Source: an uncultured Eubacterium sp. (GTDB lineage: Bacteria; Bacillota; Clostridia; Lachnospirales; Lachnospiraceae). From it: a DNA stretch of 64,000 nucleotides. Made by a program: the position numbers and the translations under genes. A model generated the notes under the pieces. It had not been told where the DNA came from and ran no database searches. It was given only the letters and a program-made list of their open reading frames with translations. Where the stretch lies: assembly GCA_910577225.1 (NCBI GenBank), contig CAJTMV010000011.1, forward strand, positions 1 through 64,000, written 5' to 3'. Shown here one piece after another: positions 33,454 to 40,200 of this stretch (the first letter of the stretch is position 1; each line of letters starts with the position of its first letter).

Positions 33454-33508
33454 TTCTAAAATTGTATTTTTTACTCTTTTACGACCAAAAGAGTGGACGA
33501 TTTTAGAA
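33454..33508 (+). ncRNA. Structured leader upstream of the 77-residue protein
   Basis: Two nested stems can form: an outer TTCTAAAAT (33454-33462) with ATTTTAGAA (33500-33508), and an inner CTCTTTT (33474-33480) with AAAAGAG (33487-33493). There is no terminating T-run afterwards. It may be a regulatory or RNA-stabilising leader; no known class is recognised. Confidence 0.4.
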
Positions 33509-33559
33509 TCCAAAGCAAAAATAGTAGAAAAACAAAAGAATAACAGGGAGGATCAGTTT

Positions 33560-33793
33560 ATGTACACGATTCAAATAACAACGAAAGAAATTTTGACAGA
33601 AAGGAAAAAGAATATACTCGCGCAGATTATGCAGGAGGTCGATGACGAAGGAGAATGCAAGATCACAGATCAGACATATCAGCTCAGCGGCAGCAGTACG
33701 GAGCTGGAAAAATTATCTTATTTGCTTGGGATTGTAGTCGGCAGCAATTCCAGCTTTGAGATGAAAAAGTTTTTTGTTTCTTTTGAAAGATAA
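33560..33793 (+). CDS. Conserved-looking 77-residue protein of unknown function
   Basis: The protein begins MYTIQITTKEILTERKKNIL, is mostly helix and strand with even charge, and ends KKFFVSFER. It has no membrane segment, signal or cysteine cluster. GGGAGG lies 10 bases before the ATG, with a consensus promoter and a structured leader upstream, so it is surely expressed. I do not recognise it. Confidence 0.7.
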   Translation: MYTIQITTKEILTERKKNILAQIMQEVDDEGECKITDQTYQLSGSSTELEKLSYLLGIVVGSNSSFEMKKFFVSFER

Positions 33794-33983
33794 CCAATCT
33801 TAAAATGTAATTTTATCTAATCGCATATCTGATAACATGGTACGTTTCTTGTGTATTGTCTGTATGACTGCGGACCTGAATTCTTTGACGGGACTGCTCA
33901 TATCTGGTGGGAGAGAATGGATCGCTGCGTGGAAAATATTTTCTGCGCAGAACTCCTCTGAATTTGTGTGTGATGCGTTGCGT

Positions 33984-34221
33984 GGCTGCGCGGACGTGTC
34001 CGTGAGCGCTGGCAGGAGCCCGGAACCGGCGGCAGGGGACTGAGCGGACAAGGGCAACGCTGCGGTGAACTAATCGCTAACTCCGACTAAGACATTCGGC
34101 GTGTGGGCCTCATGCCTAAGTCTGCGTAAGCGCTGGATTTCACCTTCGCTAAAAGCGCCCTTTGGATGTCCTTTCAGTCCCCTGCCGCCGGTTCCGGGCT
34201 CCTGCCAGCGCTCACGGACAC
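33984..34221 (+). ncRNA. HEARO / IscB-omega-RNA-like structured element, copy A
   Basis: Two perfect 48-bp inverted arms (33996-34043 and 34174-34221) enclose a core of 130 bases. The core contains CTCCGACTAAGACATTCGG (about 34080), TGTGGGCCTCATGC, and GCGTAAGCGCTGGATTTCAC (about 34126), resembling the GAGACATTCG and CTGGGATTTCCCC segments of IscB-associated omega RNA (the HEARO family). Copy B keeps the core nearly identical while its arm sequence differs but still pairs, a sign that structure is selected. No IscB gene is nearby, and ORF-less HEARO elements are known. The identification is from remembered motifs; a covariance-model search would settle it. Confidence 0.6.
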
Positions 34222-34625
34222 TGTTTACGGGCGGCTTTAGATGAATATCTTTCAGTTGATGTTAGTTTTTATGGCATGACATATATGGAAATTGTTGTCT
34301 GCAGAGGAGAATTCTGCAAGGAGAAACAGCCTGAAAGGACGGGAGAGGGATGCTTTTTGCAGAGTTGAAAGTTGGTATTTGCGAGGCATAGCGCCGGTCT
34401 GTGATCTGTAATATCTGATAATTACATAGTGAAATCTGTATGGTTTCGGCCTTATGTAAAAGTGGTTTAAAATCAAGGGATTTTAGAGATTTTTTTGTTT
34501 TGTCTGGTAGTTGATTTAGTGTCTTTGTTCGTCTTGTTTGAATATAAATCTATCAGATTGTATGTCAGCCAAAAAGACGATCAGCAGTTTGCCGGTAGTC
34601 TTTTTGGATGGAATATTCAGGATAA
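34222..34625. other. Gene-free stretch between element copy A and the DUF6076 gene
   Basis: A short frame (AALDEYLSVDVSFYGMTYME, then IVVCRGEFCKEKQ) spans about 34228-34350. It may be the relic of a coding sequence interrupted by the element, but it lacks a start. The rest is AT-rich and shows no promoter, hairpin or frame that I can support. Confidence 0.35.
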
Positions 34626-35396
34626 TTATTTGTTCAAATTTTGTTTAAACTTTTCTAATATTATTTTCCTTTGGTTATCTGTTTGAGCGTTATCATATTT
34701 TTGTTGAAAATCATCACGAATTACGGACGTTTTGCTTTTCCAGTCTTCATATTGTCTTGTTTGTTCTGGTGTTCTCAATCCGCTTTTCTTTGACGGATAC
34801 CATTTATTTCTGTTTTTTAACGCATTTATATATGCTTTTTGGATTGGAGATTGATTATCTTTATATTTTTTTTGTGCTGCAACCTGTTGACAAGTCATGT
34901 TTATATTTAGGAGTTTATTACTACAATATCTTGCAGGTTTATTTGGATTGAATATAAAGTATTTGCCACAGTTTTCACAGCGTTTAAGACAAATTCCAAT
35001 TTGAGCCATTTTAAAAATTTCGCAATTAAAAGCGTCTTCAAAAGAATTAAATTTATATCCATTGATTACATATAGATGTTTTTGGATAAACTCTTGTCTT
35101 TGAGGTTCTTTTTCAATGTAACTGTCATTTATGGACGGGTCATTGTCGAGGGCAAAAGGTGGATTAAAAAAATGACTTTCATCAGTGTACTTTTCATAGT
35201 CAGTTGGATGAATAATTGCAACTTCATTAAAATGAAAAGATTGATTGTAATAATAGTTCAATCGGCACATTGGAGAAAAACCATCTATGAAAAATTTGTT
35301 GTCAATATCAAATATTTCATAGACTTTATTTTGAATCGTTTTTTGCCAATATAAATAATCATAGTTACTTTTGTTTTGAACTGCGTTTTTATCCAA
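34626..35396 (-). CDS. DUF6076-like protein, probably 5'-truncated
   Basis: A 256-residue frame from a TTG at 35396. A zinc-knuckle-like segment CLKRCENCGKYFIFNPNKPA, then RYCSN, then MTCQQVAAQKKY (about 136-180) is the CGNR/DUF6076-type metal site seen in Clostridia proteins of unknown role. The start is doubtful: there is no ribosome site, and the frame stays open upstream with protein-like sequence (ELSAYLYFQSPYEPFFFVSE) right into element copy B at 35472. So the element seems to have inserted in and removed the N-terminal part. AT content is higher than in the surroundings. Probably a pseudogene, unless a new start has arisen. Confidence 0.6.
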   Translation of the reverse strand: MDKNAVQNKSNYDYLYWQKTIQNKVYEIFDIDNKFFIDGFSPMCRLNYYYNQSFHFNEVAIIHPTDYEKYTDESHFFNPPFALDNDPSINDSYIEKEPQRQEFIQKHLYVINGYKFNSFEDAFNCEIFKMAQIGICLKRCENCGKYFIFNPNKPARYCSNKLLNINMTCQQVAAQKKYKDNQSPIQKAYINALKNRNKWYPSKKSGLRTPEQTRQYEDWKSKTSVIRDDFQQKYDNAQTDNQRKIILEKFKQNLNK

Positions 35397-35457
35397 TTCC
35401 GATACAAAGAAAAAAGGTTCATATGGAGATTGAAAATACAGATAAGCACTAAGTTCT

Positions 35458-35663
35458 GCGGGATGGGACTGAAAGGACGTCTGAGGGGTGCTATTAGCGG
35501 AGGTGAAATCCAGCGCTTACGCAGACTTGGACATGAGGCCCACACGCCGAATGTCTTAGTCGGAGTTAGCGATTAGTTCACCGCAGCGTTGCCCCAGTCC
35601 GCTCAGTCCCATCCCGCCCGCTCCGGGGCTCCTTCCGGCGGTCACGTACACGTCCGCGCAGCC
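35458..35663 (-). ncRNA. HEARO / IscB-omega-RNA-like structured element, copy B (inverted, one arm truncated)
   Basis: Read on the minus strand, it begins GGCTGCGCGGACGTGT like copy A and shares about 62 identical bases of core (GGGCAACGCTGCGGTGAAC and onward). The arm next to the core is GCGGGATGGGACTGA where copy A has CGGCAGGGGACTGA, and the partner arm has changed to match (TCAGTCCCATCCCGC). A second stem also covaries (AAGGGC/GCCCTT in A, GGGG/CCCC in B). The 3' arm stops after 15 bases at 35458, where the DUF6076 frame takes over. Orientation is opposite to copy A. Confidence 0.6.
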
Positions 35664-35680
35664 ATAGAAATTATTTCAGT

Positions 35681-35709
35681 TTGACTATTTTAGGGAAAAA
35701 GGGTATAGT
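35681..35709 (+). promoter_or_regulatory. Promoter of the DUF6465 gene
   Basis: TTGACT (35681-35686), 17 bases, TATAGT (35704-35709). A consensus AAAGGAGG follows at about 35726, before ATG 35740. Confidence 0.7.
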
Positions 35710-35739
35710 AATTGAAAGAAATAAAAGGAGGATAATGCA

Positions 35740-36024
35740 ATGAAAGGAAAATCCAAAAGATCGTCAGGTAAAAATAATACGGCAGCGGTTCAGAATGTGA
35801 TACCGATTCCGGAAGTAAAGGAAGAGACGGCGGAGCATATGTTTTTGCAGTTTGGTGAAAACGAGGTGTCCGTGTCTGCCATTTCTGATAAAGTGAAGGA
35901 AAACTATAAAGAAAGCGGTAACGGGGAAAAGCTCAAAGAGATTAAGATTTATGTAAAGCCGGAAGATAATAAGGCTTACTATGTCGCGAATGGAGAGACA
36001 GAGGGAAGCGTGGATCTGGTATAG
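35740..36024 (+). CDS. DUF6465 family protein
   Basis: A 94-residue cytosolic protein: a basic, low-complexity N-terminus (MKGKSKRSSGKNN), then a compact domain with MFLQFGENEVSVSAISDKVK, IKIYVKPEDNKAYYVAN and a closing GSVDL. The strand pattern F-L-Q-F-x-x-x-E and the sequence K-I-Y-V-K-P-E-x-x-x-A-Y-Y-V are those of DUF6465, common in Lachnospiraceae and of unknown function. It has its own promoter and is followed by a hairpin. Confidence 0.8.
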   Translation: MKGKSKRSSGKNNTAAVQNVIPIPEVKEETAEHMFLQFGENEVSVSAISDKVKENYKESGNGEKLKEIKIYVKPEDNKAYYVANGETEGSVDLV

Positions 36025-36043
36025 TCGTCTGACCATGCTGTTT

Positions 36044-36079
36044 ATATCATAGGAAATTGTATGAAATTTCCTATGATAT
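36044..36079 (+). terminator. Perfect 15-bp hairpin after the DUF6465 gene
   Basis: ATATCATAGGAAATT (36044-36058) pairs exactly with 36065-36079 over a 6-base loop, 20 bases after the stop. No T-run follows directly, so it may be a terminator or a transcript stabiliser. Confidence 0.55.
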
Positions 36080-36151
36080 CGCGGAAATTTTTAATGTTGT
36101 TTCGTTTACGGTGTCGTTTTTTTGTTTCTGGCAGGTTCTATCTGTTAAAAT

Positions 36152-36321
36152 ATAATTATGTCTGTCTGCAATCATTTATTGTGTTATAATTGCGCCTGGT
36201 TGTTATCATCTGTTGTTTTACAATTATGTCTGTCTGTAATCATTTGTTATACCATACTTGTAGCTGTCTGTATTCATTTGCTATTTTATAATTGCGCTTG
36301 TCCGTAATCATCCGTTATTTT
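36152..36321. repeat. Five degenerate 32-36-bp tandem repeats
   Basis: Units start at 36152, 36186, 36220, 36256 and 36288. Each follows the pattern A(T/C)AATT(A/G)(T/C)G(T/C) - CTGTCTG(T/C)AATCAT(T/C)TGTTATTTT. There are no unrelated spacers between units. The region is AT-rich and non-coding. Confidence 0.8.
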
Positions 36322-36430
36322 ATATTAGATTCCGGCTGCTTTGAAGATATATCCGGCGGTTCACGATCGGGAATGAAAGTTTGGCAAACTGGCGTCCGTT
36401 TCTGAGCGATTTTAAATATTCGCAGGACAG

Positions 36431-36471
36431 GGACTTTTTTTGTTGTAAAAAAAGTCCGGTTTCGGTATACT
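36431..36471 (+). promoter_or_regulatory. Hairpin overlapping the promoter of the 36533 gene
   Basis: GGACTTTTTTT (36431-36441) pairs with AAAAAAAGTCC (36447-36457). A possible -35 box, TTGTAA (36443-36448), falls in the loop and is followed after 17 bases by TATACT (36466-36471). The hairpin with its T-tract may instead end transcription from upstream. Confidence 0.5.
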
Positions 36472-36532
36472 ATGTTAGAAAGAACAAACAGAATCAGGTA
36501 CAACATACAATAGAACATACAGGAGAAAAAAG

Positions 36533-36904
36533 ATGGAAGAATTAATTACAGAAAAAGAACTTGCCCGTTTCAGTCAGGCGGATACCGATGCCGTAGACAG
36601 TATTTTTGAGCGAAATATGTCTGATTATGAGATCGACTGGGAAGCAGATGAAGTGGCAAATATTCCCGTACTGGCGCATTATTATGTAAAAGGAGAAGAT
36701 ATGCATTATTATGTGCTGGCACGCGTTCATGACGACGAAGACGATCTGCTGACATGCGTCAATGTGAATCATGGGGTCAGACAGCTGATTTTGTTTCCGG
36801 TGCGGATGTTTAACGGCGCTGTTTTGGATGAAGAGACGCAGGAACATGCGTTTTTAGAGGAGAAATTGTTTGGAAATGTATGCCTAAAGGATGTACTTTC
36901 GTAA
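36533..36904 (+). CDS. Acidic 123-residue protein of unknown function
   Basis: The protein starts MEELITEKELARFSQADTDA and is strongly acidic, with a central YYVKGEDMHYYVLARVHDDE and a strand-rich second half (LILFPVRMFNGAV). It has no signal or membrane segment. AGGAG lies before the ATG and a promoter-like pair lies upstream. The nfo gene follows 61 bases later on the same strand and could share the transcript. Family not recognised. Confidence 0.7.
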   Translation: MEELITEKELARFSQADTDAVDSIFERNMSDYEIDWEADEVANIPVLAHYYVKGEDMHYYVLARVHDDEDDLLTCVNVNHGVRQLILFPVRMFNGAVLDEETQEHAFLEEKLFGNVCLKDVLS

Positions 36905-36965
36905 TAAAATAAGAGCAGTCAGCTGGTCTGACAGGCGCAAACAGAAAAAGAAGAGAGGTAGATAT

Positions 36966-37835
36966 ATGCTAAAGATTGGTTCTCATGTCGGTATGAGCGG
37001 TAAAGATATGTTTTTAAACTCAGTAAAAGAAGCGGCAGAGTATGGCGCGAATACGTTTATGGTTTATACGGGTGCGCCGCAGAATACCCGGCGTAAAGAG
37101 ATCAAAGATTTAAATATTGCGGCTGCGCATGAATATATGAAAACGCATGGCATTGACAGCTTTGTCGTTCATGCGCCGTATATTATTAATCTTGGAAATA
37201 CGGTGAAACCGGAGACATATGAGCTGGCGACAGACTTTCTCGCAACGGAAATGGAACGTACGATTGCGATGGGCAGCCACATTCTGATTCTGCATCCGGG
37301 CGCTCATGTAGGCGCGGGAGTAGAAGCGGGAACGGCGCAGATTATCAAAGGTCTGAACGAAGTGCTGACAGCGGACACCGACTGTCTGATTGCATTGGAA
37401 ACGATGGCTGGCAAAGGCACTGAGATTGGCCGGACATTTGAAGAACTGGCGGCTATTTATGATGGCGTGGTACACAGCGATAAGCTGAGAGTCTGCTTTG
37501 ATACGTGTCATACGCATGACAGCGGGTATGATATTGTAAATGACTTTGACGGAGTGATCGATCATTTTGATCAGGTGATTGGAAAAGATCAGATCGCAGT
37601 TTTTCATATCAACGACAGTAAAAATGTCCGCGGCGCATCCAAAGACCGCCATGCCAATCTGGGAGATGGAGAGATCGGTTTTGAAGCAATTTACCGGATT
37701 GTACATCATCCGGATTTTACACAGGTACCAAAAATACTCGAAACGCCGTATCTTACAGACCCGCAGGACGTGAAAAAGAAGTATCCGCCTTACAAAGAAG
37801 AGATTTCCAGACTGAGGCAGGAAACGGCGTTGTAA
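36966..37835 (+). CDS. nfo: Endonuclease IV (apurinic/apyrimidinic endonuclease)
   Basis: A 289-residue TIM-barrel enzyme with three zinc ions that cuts DNA 5' to abasic sites. It starts MLKIGSHVGMSGKDMFLNSV at ATG 36966 behind AAGAGAGG. Metal ligands appear in VVHAPYIINLGN, LILHPGAHVGAG (family LxLHPGxHxG), CFDTCHTHDSGYDI and FHINDSKNVRGASKDRHANLG. The length is standard (about 280). An upstream in-frame start at 36891 overlaps the previous gene and is not needed. Confidence 0.95.
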   Translation: MLKIGSHVGMSGKDMFLNSVKEAAEYGANTFMVYTGAPQNTRRKEIKDLNIAAAHEYMKTHGIDSFVVHAPYIINLGNTVKPETYELATDFLATEMERTIAMGSHILILHPGAHVGAGVEAGTAQIIKGLNEVLTADTDCLIALETMAGKGTEIGRTFEELAAIYDGVVHSDKLRVCFDTCHTHDSGYDIVNDFDGVIDHFDQVIGKDQIAVFHINDSKNVRGASKDRHANLGDGEIGFEAIYRIVHHPDFTQVPKILETPYLTDPQDVKKKYPPYKEEISRLRQETAL

Positions 37836-37843
37836 AATATACG

Positions 37844-37914
37844 CCAGAGCGTGTCTGAAATATGCCTTCTGTGAGCGGTGTTTCACACAGGAATAGTTTT
37901 AAGATACGCTCTGG
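37844..37914. repeat. Dispersed hairpin repeat, AGCGTGTCT family (copy 3)
   Basis: CCAGAGCGTGTCTGAAA (37844-37860) pairs, with two mismatches, with TTTTAAGATACGCTCTGG ending at 37914. A 36-base loop lies between. It starts 9 bases after the nfo stop codon. Confidence 0.7.
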
Positions 37915-37932
37915 GATACAGGGAGTCAGACG

Positions 37933-40032
37933 ATGGGAAAAAAGAAAAAGGAAAGACAAAAGCGCCAGTCCGTGCTGGGGCAGGTGAAAAAAATACATCA
38001 AAAGACGGGAGAGCCGAAAAGAGGATACGCATTTCAGCTGATCGGAGCTTTTTTCTGTGATTTTTTCTACTATACAGGGCATATTTTAAAATGGTTTGTA
38101 CTGACAGGACTGATTCTGACAGCGGCAGTATCGATTGTTTTATTTGTACGCTTTGGGGATGATTACCGCTCGTTTGAGAAAGAAGCGGATCAGATTGTGG
38201 AAAACAGCAAAGCGGAAGATTTCCGCATGGATGAGGTTACGTATATTTACGGGGCAGATGGCGGACAGATCGCGGAGCTGTCTTCGGGGAATGGCAAATC
38301 CAGTTATTTAAACTATCGGCAAATCCCCAAATATGCAGTGGATGCGTTTGTAGCGATCGAAGACCGCAGCTACTGGAGAAATATCGGAATCGATATGAAA
38401 GGCATTATACGTGTTGCCTTTGATTTTGTAACTTCCAGAGGAGATAATATGGCCGGAGCCAGCACGATCACACAGCAGCTGGCCCGTACCATATATCTGA
38501 CCAGAGATCGTTCGATCACACGTAAAATTAAAGAAATGATGGTATCCATCCGTCTGACACGAAAGTACAGCAAAGAAGATATCATGGAGTTTTATGTGAA
38601 TACGGCCTGCTTTAGCAACGGTATCTATGGACTGGAAGCAGCGGCAAAAGCATTTTTTGGAAACAGTGCGTCGCAGCTGTCACTGTCGCAGATCGCCTAT
38701 TTGTGTGCGATTCCAAACCGGCCGGAATATTTTAATCCATATAAACATCCAAAGCGTGCGCTGGAGCGCAGAGATAAGATTTTAAAAGATATGTATACCG
38801 AAGGATATATATCGAAAAGCGCGTATGAAAAGGCGCGTAAGGAGAAGATCAAAGTCCGGAAGCAGGTGTCAGAGTTTAATAATTACGAAACCACGTATGC
38901 GGTATACTGTGCGACCGAATATCTGATGAAGCTGCATGGATTTGATTTTCGCTACCAGTTCAAAGACGAAGCAGACTATCAGAGCTATCAGGAATCTTAT
39001 GAATCCGCATACAATCTTGAAAAATCCAATCTGTATGCCAAAGGGTATACGGTGGAGACAAGTCTGCGTCCGGACGCGCAGCAGGCGCTGCAGCAGGCGC
39101 TGGACAATAATCTGGCATTTGCAACGCAGACGAATCCGCAGACGAACGTTTATGAGCTGCAGGGCGCGGTAACGGCAATCGATAACAGGACAGGGAAAGT
39201 CATCGCATTATCAGGAGGCCGTTCACAGGAAAATTTAAACAATGTATACAGTCTGAACCGCGCCTGGCAGAGTTACCGTCAGCCGGGCAGTACGTTTAAG
39301 CCGCTGGCCGTCTATACGCCGGCACTGATGTATGGATATACGCCGGAGACGACGGTCTACGATATCGACGTCAAAACGGCGCAGCAAAAAGGCGTGGATA
39401 TATCGGCTCTGCGGGGGACGGCAATGACTTTGCGCAGTGCAGTGGAGCAGAGTAAAAATGGCGTGGCATATTCGGTATTTTATGATATCAAACCATCCTA
39501 TGGACTGGATTTTATTACCAGGATGAAATTTGATAAAATTGTGCCGCAGGATAATACGCTGTCCGCAGCGCTGGGCGGTCTGACTTACGGTGTGACGACG
39601 GTGCAGATGGCAGGCGGATACTGTGCGCTGGTCAATCAGGGCGAATATCGGGATACGACCTGTCTGGTGTCGTTAAAGGACAACAATGGCAAAGAACTCT
39701 ACAAAGAAGAAAAACCGGTACGCGTATACGATGCCGGGGCGTCTTCCGTCATGATCGATATTCTAAAAGGCGTACTGACGAACGGAACGGCAAAGAGCAT
39801 GAAATGGAGTGAATCTTCAGAGCTTGCAGCGGCAGGCAAGACAGGAACGACAAACGGGAGTAAAGACGGATGGTTTTGCGGAGTGACACCCTATTATACC
39901 GTAGCGGTCTGGGTCGGGTATGATACGCCCAAAACGCTGGATAATCTGTATGGAGCGACCTATCCGGCGGGTATCTGGAAAGATGTGATGCTGTATCTGA
40001 CGAACGGAACCGCACAGATCGATTTTAACTGA
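37933..40032 (+). CDS. Class A penicillin-binding protein (glycosyltransferase-transpeptidase)
   Basis: A 699-residue bifunctional peptidoglycan synthase. A basic cytoplasmic tail leads to one membrane helix (FVLTGLILTAAVSIVLFV, about 56-73). The GT51 domain (about 115-290) shows FVAIEDRSYWRNIGIDMKGI with the catalytic glutamate, GASTITQQLARTIYLTRD and KIKEMMVSIRLTRKYSKEDI. The transpeptidase domain has RQPGSTFKPLAVY with the active-site serine (about 456), SKNG as the SxN motif, and GKTGTTNGS as KTG (about 636). It builds the cell wall at the outer membrane face. The next gene lies beyond a strong terminator. Confidence 0.95.
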   Translation: MGKKKKERQKRQSVLGQVKKIHQKTGEPKRGYAFQLIGAFFCDFFYYTGHILKWFVLTGLILTAAVSIVLFVRFGDDYRSFEKEADQIVENSKAEDFRMDEVTYIYGADGGQIAELSSGNGKSSYLNYRQIPKYAVDAFVAIEDRSYWRNIGIDMKGIIRVAFDFVTSRGDNMAGASTITQQLARTIYLTRDRSITRKIKEMMVSIRLTRKYSKEDIMEFYVNTACFSNGIYGLEAAAKAFFGNSASQLSLSQIAYLCAIPNRPEYFNPYKHPKRALERRDKILKDMYTEGYISKSAYEKARKEKIKVRKQVSEFNNYETTYAVYCATEYLMKLHGFDFRYQFKDEADYQSYQESYESAYNLEKSNLYAKGYTVETSLRPDAQQALQQALDNNLAFATQTNPQTNVYELQGAVTAIDNRTGKVIALSGGRSQENLNNVYSLNRAWQSYRQPGSTFKPLAVYTPALMYGYTPETTVYDIDVKTAQQKGVDISALRGTAMTLRSAVEQSKNGVAYSVFYDIKPSYGLDFITRMKFDKIVPQDNTLSAALGGLTYGVTTVQMAGGYCALVNQGEYRDTTCLVSLKDNNGKELYKEEKPVRVYDAGASSVMIDILKGVLTNGTAKSMKWSESSELAAAGKTGTTNGSKDGWFCGVTPYYTVAVWVGYDTPKTLDNLYGATYPAGIWKDVMLYLTNGTAQIDFN

Positions 40033-40060
40033 TAAAGAATGCGCTGCAAACGACAGCATA

Positions 40061-40111
40061 AAAAGACCATCGCCATGTTCTGCATACAGAGCATGGCGAT
40101 GGTCTTTTTTT
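40061..40111 (+). terminator. Strong rho-independent terminator
   Basis: A 17-bp perfect stem (AAAAGACCATCGCCATG and its complement) with T-run to 40111. It separates the PBP gene from the ABC-exporter module. Confidence 0.92.
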
Positions 40112-40200
40112 AGAAACTTAAGGATTATTTCACATTTTCTCCTTTATACTTATGCCATCACAAACATGACAGTATTTTTTATCAAGGAAAGGAGCGGCAA

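Noticed and set aside
33984..34221. Group II intron or insertion-sequence end
   Set aside because: No domain V sequence, reverse transcriptase or transposase is present; the core matches better to HEARO/omega RNA and the arms covary like RNA stems.
36152..36321. A possible CRISPR array
   Set aside because: Units follow one another without unique spacers, vary in length and sequence, and no cas genes are present.
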